A DNA stretch of 35,005 nucleotides from Caldithrix sp. Its GTDB lineage: Bacteria > KSB1 > UBA2214 > DYKH01. Positions 1 to 9,160 of this stretch are shown piece by piece. Numbering within the stretch: the stretch's first letter is position 1; every line of letters begins with the position of its first letter. The DNA lies in the NCBI GenBank assembly GCA_020722685.1, contig DYKH01000052.1, forward strand, positions 1-35,005, given 5' to 3'. Below the pieces are notes generated by a model that saw nothing but the letters and a program-made list of their open reading frames with translations, searched no databases and was not told the DNA's origin. The position numbers were made by a program, and so were the translations under genes.

Positions 1-18
1 GGGTGCAGATTCAGTAGG

Positions 19-34
19 TGGCATGCTTTATGCA
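19..34 (+). promoter_or_regulatory. Sigma-54-like -24/-12 promoter upstream of exbB
   Basis: The sequence TGGCATGCTTTATGCA matches the RpoN consensus TGGCACG-N4-TTGCW, with the invariant GG (20-21) and GC (32-33) separated by exactly 10 bases. The only differences from the consensus are T for C at the sixth position and A for T at the twelfth. Transcription would start near base 45, giving a short leader before exbB. The enhancer region lies outside the window. This would place the uptake and purine operon under sigma-54 control, which is an inference from the motif. Confidence 0.6.
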
Positions 35-84
35 ATATCTGTGCTTGATAATTTTCTTCATCACCTAACATGGGGTTCTACATT

Positions 85-783
85 ATGTCATTTGCTTACA
101 TCGTACACCTTGCAAATTACTCTGATGGCGTTTTATACGTTTTGATGTTGTTGTTTATCATTGAGTTAGCGGTAATTTTCGATCGTGGCTGGTATCTCCG
201 TAATGCCATCAGCAAGGGGAAGAAAATACTGTGGGGAATTTCTAACCATGGCAAGTTGCGGCGCCCTGACCTGGAAGAACTATCCGGCATGGCCAAAGGC
301 TTACCAGAAGAAGCATTAATTGGTGTCGCCCTGCGTCACTTCAATCTGATTCACCATTATGGCAGCGCCCGGGGGGAAGCTTTTGCAAATCGCTTGGACG
401 AAGCCATTTTTCTGACCACTCCCAGTCTGGATAAACGTTTGTGGATTCTGGATACCATTGTCACGCTGGCCCCACTTTTGGGCTTGTTTGGCACGATTTT
501 GGGTATGTTCCATGCCTTTTCAATACTGGCGGCACCTGGACATGACGCCACTTCGGTAACGGGTGGTGTGGCAGATGCACTCATTGCAACGGCTTCCGGT
601 CTGTTTATCGCGATGATCGGCTTGTTGAGCTTCAATGCGTTCAACAACTCCATTGAAAAAACGATTTTTCAACTGGAATCACTCAAGTTGGTATTGATGA
701 ATCGGCTGGATGGGGCTCCTGTTGTTCTGGAAGAAGGCTTCTCAGCCCAACCGACTAATGCCGTCAGTAAAGTGCCTGCTTAA
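85..783 (+). CDS. exbB: ExbB/TolQ-family proton channel protein
   Basis: This is the inner-membrane energizing subunit that works with ExbD and TonB to power outer-membrane receptors from the proton motive force. The 232-residue protein has one membrane segment near residues 15-33. It carries the characteristic MotA/TolQ/ExbB pair of C-terminal segments at about 119-148 (with LAPLLGLFGTILGMF) and 160-186 (with ALIATASGLFIAMIGL). I chose the ATG at 85 because a GGGG stretch lies about ten bases upstream; an in-frame ATG at 70 has no visible ribosome site. exbD follows after 49 bases. TolQ is the alternative family, but the adjacent exbD-tonB pair and the absence of tolA/tolB favour ExbB. Confidence 0.9.
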   Translation: MSFAYIVHLANYSDGVLYVLMLLFIIELAVIFDRGWYLRNAISKGKKILWGISNHGKLRRPDLEELSGMAKGLPEEALIGVALRHFNLIHHYGSARGEAFANRLDEAIFLTTPSLDKRLWILDTIVTLAPLLGLFGTILGMFHAFSILAAPGHDATSVTGGVADALIATASGLFIAMIGLLSFNAFNNSIEKTIFQLESLKLVLMNRLDGAPVVLEEGFSAQPTNAVSKVPA

Positions 784-832
784 TAAATTGAAAGCTTACA
801 GATTATTCGTTTGTTAGGATAAGGAGTTTCCT

Positions 833-1231
833 ATGCTACCCCAGCGTCGTCCGCGTAAGAAAGGTCGGGTGGAAATCATCCCCATGATTGATGTCATGCT
901 CTTTCTGTTAGTTTTTTTCATCATGATCACCTTGCAGATGATAACCGATAAAGGCCTCAAGCTGCATTTACCCACATCCAGCGAAACGAAAGTATTACCG
1001 CATCCACATTTCGTCTTGAACATTGTTCAGGATGGTAGCGTGGTTGTGAAAGGCAAAAAAATGAGCCTGGACGAGCTGCAAAGTTTTCTGGGGGCTGATG
1101 GTGACACGAAACATACTCAGGTCACGATTGCAGCGGACAAAATGGTGCCCTTTAAAGACTTTGTACATGTCATGGATGCGTGTCAGAAAGCCGGAGTGAC
1201 AGGGATAGGAATTGCGGCGAAAGCGACCTGA
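833..1231 (+). CDS. exbD: ExbD/TolR-family biopolymer transport protein
   Basis: This is the partner of ExbB in the TonB energy-transducing complex. The 132-residue protein has the standard layout: a basic cytoplasmic start (RRPRKKGR), a single membrane segment at about residues 18-36, and a periplasmic domain. The functionally essential membrane aspartate of the family is visible as D20 in the motif PMIDVM. A good ribosome site, AAGGAG, precedes the ATG. It sits between exbB and tonB, so all three components of one transporter motor are encoded together ahead of the nucleobase genes. Confidence 0.92.
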   Translation: MLPQRRPRKKGRVEIIPMIDVMLFLLVFFIMITLQMITDKGLKLHLPTSSETKVLPHPHFVLNIVQDGSVVVKGKKMSLDELQSFLGADGDTKHTQVTIAADKMVPFKDFVHVMDACQKAGVTGIGIAAKAT

Positions 1232-1294
1232 GCAGTGCAAGTTTTCTGAAGAATATTTCATCGTTGCATGGATCAAAAAACAGGATGACAGCAG

Positions 1295-2056
1295 ATGGCG
1301 AGCATGATCACTGAAAATGGTACTTTTACATTGATGCCCCAACCCAGGGACCACCAGTTCAAATATGCGCTGAGTGCTGCAGTTGCCGTTGAAATTATAC
1401 TGGTACTGGGCCTGGTATGGTATGGTCAAGCGACGCCCCCGCCGCCAGTGATCAAACCCAAGGAGCATGTGATTGCGGTGCAGGTTGTTACATTGCCGCC
1501 GCCGCCACCGAAGGTCATCCCGCAGCCGAAACCCGTACCGCCGAAGCCGGTAGTGCAACATATGCCCCCCCCACTGCCACGGCCTCACCCCCGGGTTGTG
1601 ATTCCGCCAAAGCCGGTACCGGTACCGACGCCGCCCGTAAAAACGGTGACGCCACCTGCACCCAAGCCGGTTCCGGTTCCTCCGGCTCCGCCAGTACCGC
1701 CCAAGCCGGTCGTGACGCCGCCACCGCCCGCCCCGTCCCCGTTATCGGCAGCGCAGACCGCCTCTTTGATGGGGAGGTACGTGGGATTGTTACGGCCGGT
1801 GATTCAGCAGAATCTGCATGTTCCCGCAGAGCTGAGGGCGATGGGCTTGAAAGGGAAGGCAACGGTCCAGTTTGAAGTGTCGCCTTCAGGGAAAGTGCTT
1901 TGGGCCAAGATCATTGATCCCAGTCCGTTGTCGGCGGTCAATCGTGCTGCGCTGGCAGCGGTGGAGAGCGGAAGTTTCCCCCCATTTCTGAAGAAAATGC
2001 CCAAGCAGAACACGATTTTTCAGATACCCGTCGAAGTGGGTGCGAGTTCTAATTAA
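1295..2056 (+). CDS. tonB: TonB energy transducer
   Basis: TonB spans the periplasm and contacts outer-membrane receptors. The 253-residue protein has a membrane anchor at about residues 24-46 and a very long proline-rich stretch at about 49-150 made of repeated Pro-Lys-Pro-Val and Pro-Pro-Pro units. A C-terminal TonB domain at about 160-250 includes a YVGLLRPVIQQNL-type helix and the VQFEVSPSGKV strand. An AGGA ribosome site lies nine bases before the ATG; a second in-frame ATG at 1304 is possible. Its place upstream of nucleobase catabolic genes suggests it is dedicated to the receptor at 18523-20850. The GC-rich repeats also create open frames on other strands that are not genes. Confidence 0.92.
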   Translation: MASMITENGTFTLMPQPRDHQFKYALSAAVAVEIILVLGLVWYGQATPPPPVIKPKEHVIAVQVVTLPPPPPKVIPQPKPVPPKPVVQHMPPPLPRPHPRVVIPPKPVPVPTPPVKTVTPPAPKPVPVPPAPPVPPKPVVTPPPPAPSPLSAAQTASLMGRYVGLLRPVIQQNLHVPAELRAMGLKGKATVQFEVSPSGKVLWAKIIDPSPLSAVNRAALAAVESGSFPPFLKKMPKQNTIFQIPVEVGASSN

Positions 2057-2076
2057 GTCAGGTCCGTTGGAGACAT

Positions 2077-3483
2077 ATGATGAGCGATTCCCATTCCATC
2101 AGCGCAACCAGAGATAACGAACGCAACAGTAATGCCCCAAAGGTTGCGCTGATCTGGATGGCTGCCACTATGACAGCTTCCAGCCTTCCGGTGGGGGTAT
2201 TGATCGCGCAAATGTTCCCATTGGCACCCTTTTTATGGGTGGTTCTGCTGGCTTCCCTGCTTTTTGTTGCAGTTGGGATTCTCAGTATTCCGGGTTTTGT
2301 GTATGGCATCCCGACCATGGCTATTTCGGCAAGGGTCTTTGGAAAGCCATTCAACAAATTCATTTCGTTCAGTAATTGGCTCTCCCAGATTGGCTGGCAG
2401 GCGGTGGTGCTGGTTTTGGTGGTTTATATTCTACGTAGTGTGTTGAATACCTATGCATTGGTTTCTCCTGAACAGAGTCTTTATGTCGCACTTATTATTG
2501 CGGTATGTGCCGATTTTGTGGTTCCAATTATTGGTTATAGCGCTATTGTTTCGGCACAAACGGTGGGCGCCTTTTTTCTGGCTTTATTCGCCATCGCTAT
2601 ATTAATTTGGTTACACGGGGGTGAGGCATTAACAACTGTTACGGCTTCAGGACATTTTAATACGCTACAAGCTTTAGGTGGTATTTCATTGGCATTGATG
2701 GGCGGTGCTTTTTCCTGGACGATGTTTGCTTCGGATTATTCGCGCTATATCCGTCGCGACAGCAGTCTCACCCAAATTGCGCTCTGGCCCAGCTTGGGTG
2801 GTTTTGTTGGTGGTGCCCTGATTTTGGCTCTGGCTATTACGCTTTATGTGCATGGTGGGATACAGGTAGGTCCATCAGGGATCACTATTGCGGCACGAGG
2901 ATTAGGAAATACGTTGTTGTACTTGGGTTTCTGTCTGTTTGCAGTTATGGGTCTTCTCGCCTCCAATTTTTTGAACTCCTACAGTTCTGCATTCAGTCTG
3001 GCCGTAGTCGTAGGCAAAGATTTGGACCGCAAAAAATTTACCATCATGGATGCATTTTTGGCAACCCTGGTCGGAATTTATATGCTGTTTATAGCACCTT
3101 CATTTTGGGACTCTTTTCAAACTTTTCTGGATTTGTTGATTATAGTTGCGGCACCTTGGACCGGCATCATGATTGTCTATGTTTTAATGGACGTTGTTCC
3201 GGAGGCGCGCCACGGGACTGTGCGGCAGCAAAAATGTGGTACAAATATTGTTGTATTGGGTTTTGGTATCATAGTTACCATTCTATTTTCAAATAATCCT
3301 TTGTGGGAAGGCCCGGGCGCGCAATGGCTGCATGGGAATGATATCTCCCCACTTCTGGGTGCGGCTACAGGTGTATTGCTGTCTATGCTGTATCGATTTT
3401 TTTTAAGACCATATGAAAGAACTGCTAGGGACGTCAGGGATGTATGTGCTGTTGAAAGCAAAGCCCCTAACATTGCAGAATGA
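2077..3483 (+). CDS. NCS1-family nucleobase permease (cytosine/purine type)
   Basis: This is an integral inner-membrane symporter of the nucleobase:cation symporter-1 family (cytosine, purine, uracil, allantoin and thiamine permeases). The 468-residue protein has about twelve hydrophobic segments between residues 25 and 450 and the GXF-SWTMFASDYSRY region typical of the cytosine/purine branch. A GGAG site at 2069-2072 lies four bases before the ATG at 2077 and seven before a second ATG at 2080, so the true start may be one codon later. It is followed after 12 bases by guanine deaminase, so a purine substrate such as guanine, adenine or hypoxanthine is the best guess. The exact substrate cannot be read from the sequence. 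Confidence 0.85.
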   Translation: MMSDSHSISATRDNERNSNAPKVALIWMAATMTASSLPVGVLIAQMFPLAPFLWVVLLASLLFVAVGILSIPGFVYGIPTMAISARVFGKPFNKFISFSNWLSQIGWQAVVLVLVVYILRSVLNTYALVSPEQSLYVALIIAVCADFVVPIIGYSAIVSAQTVGAFFLALFAIAILIWLHGGEALTTVTASGHFNTLQALGGISLALMGGAFSWTMFASDYSRYIRRDSSLTQIALWPSLGGFVGGALILALAITLYVHGGIQVGPSGITIAARGLGNTLLYLGFCLFAVMGLLASNFLNSYSSAFSLAVVVGKDLDRKKFTIMDAFLATLVGIYMLFIAPSFWDSFQTFLDLLIIVAAPWTGIMIVYVLMDVVPEARHGTVRQQKCGTNIVVLGFGIIVTILFSNNPLWEGPGAQWLHGNDISPLLGAATGVLLSMLYRFFLRPYERTARDVRDVCAVESKAPNIAE

Positions 3484-3495
3484 AGAGTTATAAAA

Positions 3496-4725
3496 ATGAT
3501 TATTAAAAAATTGTTCAGAGCTTCCATTCTCAATCCGAAAGGACCTGATTCATCCGACTTCTATGATGATGGTGCACTTTATGTAGAAAATGGTCTCATA
3601 AAATCTATTGGAAAGTTTGATGATATAGCACAAAAAAATAAAGATTTTCAACTGATAGAATTGGACGGCGTGGTAATACCCGGTTTTGTGGATGTGCATC
3701 TACATTGGGTGCAGCATCGAGTGAGGGGCCAATATTCAGGAGAATTATTGTCTTGGTTGAAATCTTATATATGGCCAGAAGAAGCGCGATACATCGACAC
3801 AGACTTTGCTATAGCGGCGGCCGAACAGTTTTATACTGATCTGTTGCGTGCTGGTACTGTGATGGGAATGAGTTATTCCAGTCCGCATGCTTCAGCAACA
3901 GAGATCGCCTTGCGAAAAATGCGCGGGGATTGGATCATTGGAAATGTATTGATGGCCATTAATGCTCCCGCTTATTTGACTGATTACAGTTTGCATGATC
4001 CGGTTTTGTTAAAAGATTTTATGGCGCGTAAAGACCGTATTCATTATGCCGTGACACCTCGTTTTGCCCCGAATCTGAGTGCCGCTGCACTTGGTATGAT
4101 GGGCCAAATTGCCGCAGCGAGTGATGCGTTTATTCAGACCCATCTTGCCGAGTCGAGGGCGGAATTGGCATGGGTAAAAGAATTGTTTCCGGATGCTGCG
4201 CATTATACGGAAGTGTATGATCGGGCGGGATTGCTGACTAGAAAAACCGTTCTTGGTCATTGTATCGAAATGTGTGATGCAGAATGGCAGTGTCTGGCTG
4301 CCCGTGGTTCATGGGTAGCCCACTGTCCAACCAGCAACGAAGCCCTTGGTAATCGCCGGATGCCACTGGAAAAGTTGCGCGAGTACGATATTCCTTTCGC
4401 ACTGGCTACAGATATTGGTGGCGGTCCCAGTCATAGTATGTTGCATGTTATGCAAAGATTTTTATCTGTCCATCGGGCAGCAGGCATTCCGATTGATGTG
4501 CAGGAGGCACTCTATCGAGGGACATTGGCGGGTGCTGAGGCCATGGGACGCGATTCCGTTGCTGGGAACTTTATTCCAGGTAAACGCGCAGATTTCATTT
4601 TAATGCCCACCATGGACTCCCATGATTCATGGGAGGGTTGGTTCGAGTCCAGCCTGGCAGGCAGTGTTTCTGAGCTGGAAACGCGCCCACAAGGAACCTG
4701 GTTGTCGGGAGAAAAAGTTGCATAA
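3496..4725 (+). CDS. guaD: Guanine deaminase (amidohydrolase superfamily)
   Basis: The enzyme would convert guanine to xanthine and ammonia in the cytoplasm, supplying the xanthine dehydrogenase encoded downstream. The 409-residue protein shows the metal-binding HxH (H68, H70 in GFVDVHLH) followed by the guanine-deaminase hallmark GELLSWLKSYIWPEEAR. It also has THLAES with H216, LGHCIEM with H255, the substrate-region motif HCPTSNEALG, and the metal aspartate D306 in ATDIGGGPSHSML. It is slightly shorter than typical GuaD (about 430-450). The first 40 codons are AT-rich relative to neighbours. A related deaminase of another base is possible, but these motifs fit guanine deaminase best. Confidence 0.82.
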   Translation: MIIKKLFRASILNPKGPDSSDFYDDGALYVENGLIKSIGKFDDIAQKNKDFQLIELDGVVIPGFVDVHLHWVQHRVRGQYSGELLSWLKSYIWPEEARYIDTDFAIAAAEQFYTDLLRAGTVMGMSYSSPHASATEIALRKMRGDWIIGNVLMAINAPAYLTDYSLHDPVLLKDFMARKDRIHYAVTPRFAPNLSAAALGMMGQIAAASDAFIQTHLAESRAELAWVKELFPDAAHYTEVYDRAGLLTRKTVLGHCIEMCDAEWQCLAARGSWVAHCPTSNEALGNRRMPLEKLREYDIPFALATDIGGGPSHSMLHVMQRFLSVHRAAGIPIDVQEALYRGTLAGAEAMGRDSVAGNFIPGKRADFILMPTMDSHDSWEGWFESSLAGSVSELETRPQGTWLSGEKVA

Positions 4726-4763
4726 ATCCAAGTCATTTTTAAATAATGGAGCGATTAACCAGA

Positions 4764-5807
4764 ATGAATTTTGATCTGAATTCAAAAAAAGTACTTGCTG
4801 ATTTTGTTCGGGATCTGCCCAAGGTCGAATTGCATCTCCATATTGAGGGGACGCTTGAGCCAGAGATGCTGCTTTCCTTGGCTGAACGGCATCGTATCGC
4901 CATGCCCTATGCCAATATAGAAATGGCACGAGCCGCATATGAGTTCGAGGATCTCCAGAGTTTTCTTAATGTGTATTATCTGGGCACCTCAGTTTTACGT
5001 GATGAACGTGATTTTTATGAGTTGACGCAGGCTTATATGCAGCGCTGCAAGCAACAGAATATTATTCATACAGAAATATTTTTTGATCCGCAGACGCATA
5101 TTTCTCACGGTGTCCCTCTGGATGTGGTCATGGGTGGTATACAGTCCGCACTTCGGGAAGCCGAGTTGGAGTGGGGTATCAGTAGTGCGCTGATTCTTTG
5201 CTTTGAAAGAGATCGTGATGCAGAGTCGGCGGTTGGTTTGCTCGAAGACGCGCTGCGGATTGGCGGTATTGCAGGTATTGGGCTGGATTCCGCGGAACTG
5301 GGTAATCCTCCCCGTAAGTTTCAGAAAGTATTCAAGTTGGCAAAATCTCTTGGGTTGCATCGCGTTGCACATGCTGGAGAAGAGGGCCCGCCCGATTACA
5401 TATGGGAGGCCTTGGATACACTGGAGGTCGAACGTATTGACCATGGTGTGCGCTGTATGGAAGACCCGCAACTGGTGCAAAGGTTATTGGCGGAAAAAAT
5501 CCCGTTGACAGTTTGTCCGTTTTCCAATGTGGAGCTCAAGGTGTTTCCGGATTTGCATTCTCATAATCTGGGTGATCTTTTGGCTGCGGGCCTGTCGGCC
5601 ACTATTAATTCCGACGACCCGGCTTATTTTGGTGGTTATCTTAATGAAAATATTGTTGAGGCCATGGCTTGTCTCAGTCTCGGTGTGGAGGAGCTGATTG
5701 TTTTGCAAAAAAATGCAATAGAGGCCAGCTTTTGCAGTGAAAGCAGAAAACTCGAAATGAATCATTTGCTGGAAAAATATATCAAAAATTACACGCCTAT
5801 TTCATGA
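4764..5807 (+). CDS. Adenine deaminase of the adenosine deaminase (Add) family
   Basis: The enzyme likely converts adenine to hypoxanthine and ammonia. The catalytic set of the Add family is present: H24 and H26 (ELHLHIEG), H203 and E206 (HAGEEG), H227 (DHGVRC) and D284. The last lies in the segment INSDDPAYFGGY, the form typical of the bacterial and fungal adenine deaminase subgroup rather than the SLNTDDP form of adenosine deaminases. I start at the ATG at 4764, which has GGAG twelve bases upstream; an in-frame ATG at 4746 would add six residues but has no ribosome site. The neighbouring guanine deaminase and xanthine dehydrogenase support action on a free purine base. Adenosine as substrate is the main alternative. 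Confidence 0.8.
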   Translation: MNFDLNSKKVLADFVRDLPKVELHLHIEGTLEPEMLLSLAERHRIAMPYANIEMARAAYEFEDLQSFLNVYYLGTSVLRDERDFYELTQAYMQRCKQQNIIHTEIFFDPQTHISHGVPLDVVMGGIQSALREAELEWGISSALILCFERDRDAESAVGLLEDALRIGGIAGIGLDSAELGNPPRKFQKVFKLAKSLGLHRVAHAGEEGPPDYIWEALDTLEVERIDHGVRCMEDPQLVQRLLAEKIPLTVCPFSNVELKVFPDLHSHNLGDLLAAGLSATINSDDPAYFGGYLNENIVEAMACLSLGVEELIVLQKNAIEASFCSESRKLEMNHLLEKYIKNYTPIS

Positions 5808-5828
5808 GTTCAGACTTGGAGATGTAAA

Positions 5829-6833
5829 GTGATTAAGCATATTATTCGTATCAGTATCATATCAGTGGCTTGTACGGTGCCCTGGATTCCTACTAACGCA
5901 TTAGCAGCAGTAACGAACCAGCCATCAGTTGTAATGAGCCCTAAAGTGATCGTATTGACAGCTTTTCCTCCGGAATGGCATGCCTGGACCACACAAAAGT
6001 CTTACCATTATAAATCTTTATCAATTCCTGGATTGTATCGCCCCCTAATTTGTGATCACCAAGGTGTTTGTGTCACAGAAACAGGCGAAGGAGAAATGAA
6101 TGCAGCAATAACGGTGACAAGTTTGGTCAAGGACCCTGCGATCAATGTGAAAAAAACCATTTTCATTCGTAGTGGAATTGCTGGTGGTGTGGACAAGAAA
6201 GAATCTGCCCTGGGCAGTGTTTATATTAATAACTGGATTATTTCTTGGGCATTTGGGCATCATTATCTCAGCGATCAAAAAACGCTGGCATGGGCAGCAC
6301 CTGGATGCGATGATTATTCAACGCCTGGTAAATGTGCGGATTATACCCAGAATACGCTGGAAAATCTGGCTTACAAGGTGAACCCCGCACTGTTGAATAT
6401 GGCAGTCAAAGCTTCAGCCAATGTTGCATTGGCCAATACCAGCGGGGCTATAAAGCTTGATAAGACTTTTAAAGTATCTTCGCGTCCGAAAATAATGACT
6501 GGTGCGACGATCACTGGAGATGATTTCTGGATCGGAAAAGAAAATCAGAAAATCGCAGAGCAAATTGTGCACCTTTATACCCATGGTCAGGCCAAATATA
6601 CCAACACGGCCATGGAAGATCTGGGCGATATTGCGGCACTGTCGCGATTCGGCCTGGCCGATCATTATCTGTCTATTCGGGGTATCTCGGATATTGATAT
6701 TCCGCCGCCGGGAGAAACAGAAGAGCAAATATGGAAAACCGGGGATCTTTATGCCAGTAATTTGGCTGAAGAAAATGCAGTACGGGTAACCAAGGCTGTA
6801 ATTAACCACTTGCTTCATGAGAATCATAAATAA
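5829..6833 (+). CDS. Secreted NUP-family (purine nucleoside permease-like) protein
   Basis: The 334-residue protein belongs to the NUP family named after the yeast Candida purine nucleoside permease. Supporting segments are TGEGEMNAAITVTSLVKDP, IRSGIAGGVDK and LGSVYINNWIISWAFG. It is not a membrane transporter in appearance: the only hydrophobic stretch is an N-terminal signal peptide (basic start, core IISVACTVPWI, likely cleavage after ALA near residue 26). The family resembles the nucleoside phosphorylase fold, so a periplasmic nucleoside-binding, cleaving or delivering role is an inference. It starts with GTG, with GGAG seven bases upstream. Its position between the deaminases and the xanthine dehydrogenase implies a part in purine nucleoside acquisition. 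Confidence 0.75.
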   Translation: MIKHIIRISIISVACTVPWIPTNALAAVTNQPSVVMSPKVIVLTAFPPEWHAWTTQKSYHYKSLSIPGLYRPLICDHQGVCVTETGEGEMNAAITVTSLVKDPAINVKKTIFIRSGIAGGVDKKESALGSVYINNWIISWAFGHHYLSDQKTLAWAAPGCDDYSTPGKCADYTQNTLENLAYKVNPALLNMAVKASANVALANTSGAIKLDKTFKVSSRPKIMTGATITGDDFWIGKENQKIAEQIVHLYTHGQAKYTNTAMEDLGDIAALSRFGLADHYLSIRGISDIDIPPPGETEEQIWKTGDLYASNLAEENAVRVTKAVINHLLHENHK

Positions 6834-6889
6834 GGTAAATAGAGTGAATAGAATAAGTGCCTGCTGTTTGTCGGTGCGGGAGTCATATT

Positions 6890-9160
6890 ATGCGTAAATT
6901 ATTGGAAGCGGCGAGTGAGATGGAAAAGAGAAATTCTCCAAAACGCGTGGATGGCTTATCCAAAATTACCGGTAAGGCCCTTTATGTGGATGATATCCCC
7001 TTAAACGGGGTTCTTCACGCCTCGACAGTACGCAGTTCATGTGCCGGAGGTGTTGTTGAAGAACTGGCTTTTGATCCGACCTTTGATTGGACACCTTTTG
7101 TCGTGGTGACAGCACAGGATATACCTGGCCTCAATGCCATTAAAATGCTGGAAAACGACCAGCCTGTGCTGGTGGATCGGGTGTTTCGTCACGCCGGAGA
7201 GCCGTTGGCCTTGTTGGCCCACGCTGATCCGCGCATGCTTGAAATGGCGTTACGCCACGTTCATGTCCGCGAGACCCCCTTGGCCCATCCTGTTTTTGAT
7301 ATTGATGAAGCATTGGGTGCAGAAAGCACCATCATTCCAGACAATGTTTATACGGACTATCTCCTCAATAAGGGCGATGTTGAACAGGCACAAAAAAATG
7401 CGCAGTGTATTGTTGAAGAGCGTTTGCTGACGCCATCCCAGGAACAACTCTACATTGAGCCACAGGGGATGATTGCTGTCCTTCAGGAAGATGGCGTGCT
7501 CAGAATAGAGGGTTCCATGCAGTGTCCCTACTATGTGCTGGATGCCTTGGAGCAGTGCACGGGCTTGGACAAGAACAGGTTGCAAGTCGTACAAAGCACG
7601 ACCGGTGGCGCTTTTGGCGGTAAAGAAGATTATCCCTCCATGATTGCTTGCCACGCCGCCCTGCTCGCGCTCAAGGCCGGAGGGCTACCGGTAAAGCTGA
7701 TTTACGAACGTGGTGAGGATCTGCGCGTAACCCCCAAACGCCATCCGTCCCGCAGTCTGGTCCGTCTTGGTGCGAATAGTGAGGGTGAGCTCCAGTTCAT
7801 TGATATGGATTTTGCCATCGATGGCGGTGCCTACCGTACCCTGAGCCCCGTCGTACTTTCACGGGGGGTTATTCATGCCCCGGGACCGTATCGCTGCGCC
7901 AATATCCGCGTCAGAGGCCGAGCAGTGGCGACGAATCACCCACCCTTTGGGGCATTCCGGGGTTTTGGCGCACCACAAAGCATTTTTGCACTGGAAGTGG
8001 CAATGGATCGCCTGGCTGCCAAGCTCAATATGGATCCGGCTGAGTTACGGCGGAAAAATTTGCTGTGCCGTGGTGATGTCAGTCCGACCGGCGACCTGGT
8101 GGGAGAAGACTGTTTTGCGCAAGAAATTCTCGAAGCAGCGCTCAATGCAAGCCATTATGAAGAGAAACGGGATGCATTTCGGGTTTGGAATGCAGCACCA
8201 CACGATACGCTCCGTGGCATTGGCTTGGCGACTTTTGCCCATGGCGCGGGCTTTACGGGTAATGGGGAATTGTACCTGGCCTCCCGAGTGTTTCTCCAGG
8301 CACATGCTGATGGTCAGGTAGAAATTCTTTGCTCAAACACCGAAATGGGACAGGGTGCAGCGACCACTCTGGTACAGATTGCTGCTGATGCACTGCAGTT
8401 ACCCCTGGAGCAGGTGCACCTTGCGCAAACAGATACGGCCAGGGTGCCAAATTCTGGCCCTACTGTCGCCTCGCGGACCTGTATGGTCGTTGGTGATCTG
8501 ATTGAAAAAGCAGCACAACGCTTATTACAAAAGTTAAGAGATGAGGGCGGTCTTACCAAGACCTTTACGCCGGCGGAGTTTAATGCAGCCTGTTTGCGCA
8601 TGCAGGAGTCTGAAAAAGATTTGTTGGTCACCGCCAGTTATCAACCGCCTATGGATATGCTTTGGGATGAAAAGTCTTTCACAGGAAGGGCCTACGCCAG
8701 CCATGCCTGGGCAGCATATATTGCCGAGGTAGAAGTGGACAAATTGACTTTGGAAACCCGTGTGTTGAATTTTACAGCCGCACAGGAAATTGGACACGCC
8801 GTACATCCCCAGATTGTGCAGGGTCAGATTGAAGGGGGGGTTGTGCAAGGTATTGGCTATGCACTTTATGAAAATGTGCTCTGGAACCAATTCGGTGTGA
8901 TGGCCAACGACCGCTTGACCAATTACATCATACCAACCACCGCAGATATCGGACCATTACAGGTTGTCCTGATGGAGAAGGGTTTGGGTGCTGGTCCCAA
9001 GGGAGCCAAGGGTGTCGGAGAGCTGCCTATGGATGGCCCTGCCCCGGCTATCGTGAATGCCATCCAACAGGCGTTGAAAATCGACGTTGATCAGATCCCG
9101 GCCATGCCAGAGCTTCTGCTGGACTTGAGTCGTGCGCAAAGAGGTTCCCAATGTCAGTAA
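6890..9160 (+). CDS. xdhA: Xanthine dehydrogenase-type molybdenum-binding subunit
   Basis: This is the large catalytic subunit of a three-subunit molybdenum hydroxylase, expected to oxidize hypoxanthine and xanthine to urate. The 756-residue protein has the family motifs in order: GGAFGGKEDYPS with a glutamate at the position of bovine XDH Glu802, an arginine in VVLSRG where bovine Arg880 falls, FRGFGAPQ, EMGQGAATT, and GAKGVGE with the catalytic-base glutamate. The start at 6890 has GGGAG seven bases upstream; a GTG at 6857 without a ribosome site would add 11 residues. It overlaps the next gene by ten bases. Uracil or another N-heterocycle is an alternative substrate given the ring-opening amidohydrolase nearby. 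Confidence 0.9.
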   Translation: MRKLLEAASEMEKRNSPKRVDGLSKITGKALYVDDIPLNGVLHASTVRSSCAGGVVEELAFDPTFDWTPFVVVTAQDIPGLNAIKMLENDQPVLVDRVFRHAGEPLALLAHADPRMLEMALRHVHVRETPLAHPVFDIDEALGAESTIIPDNVYTDYLLNKGDVEQAQKNAQCIVEERLLTPSQEQLYIEPQGMIAVLQEDGVLRIEGSMQCPYYVLDALEQCTGLDKNRLQVVQSTTGGAFGGKEDYPSMIACHAALLALKAGGLPVKLIYERGEDLRVTPKRHPSRSLVRLGANSEGELQFIDMDFAIDGGAYRTLSPVVLSRGVIHAPGPYRCANIRVRGRAVATNHPPFGAFRGFGAPQSIFALEVAMDRLAAKLNMDPAELRRKNLLCRGDVSPTGDLVGEDCFAQEILEAALNASHYEEKRDAFRVWNAAPHDTLRGIGLATFAHGAGFTGNGELYLASRVFLQAHADGQVEILCSNTEMGQGAATTLVQIAADALQLPLEQVHLAQTDTARVPNSGPTVASRTCMVVGDLIEKAAQRLLQKLRDEGGLTKTFTPAEFNAACLRMQESEKDLLVTASYQPPMDMLWDEKSFTGRAYASHAWAAYIAEVEVDKLTLETRVLNFTAAQEIGHAVHPQIVQGQIEGGVVQGIGYALYENVLWNQFGVMANDRLTNYIIPTTADIGPLQVVLMEKGLGAGPKGAKGVGELPMDGPAPAIVNAIQQALKIDVDQIPAMPELLLDLSRAQRGSQCQ

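Noticed and set aside
2..7. GGTGCA as part of an NtrC enhancer before exbB
   Set aside because: It is only a half site at the window edge, and it lies too close to the -24 element to serve as an ordinary enhancer.
1417..1875. A long open frame overlapping tonB, and a matching one on the other strand
   Set aside because: They arise from the GC-rich proline repeats of tonB read in other frames. They lack a ribosome site and show Ala/Gly/Pro-rich low-complexity sequence with no recognizable domain.
4764..5807. Classical adenosine deaminase
   Set aside because: The active-site segment reads INSDDPAYFGGY, typical of the adenine deaminase subgroup, and the neighbours act on free bases. Adenosine activity cannot be fully excluded.
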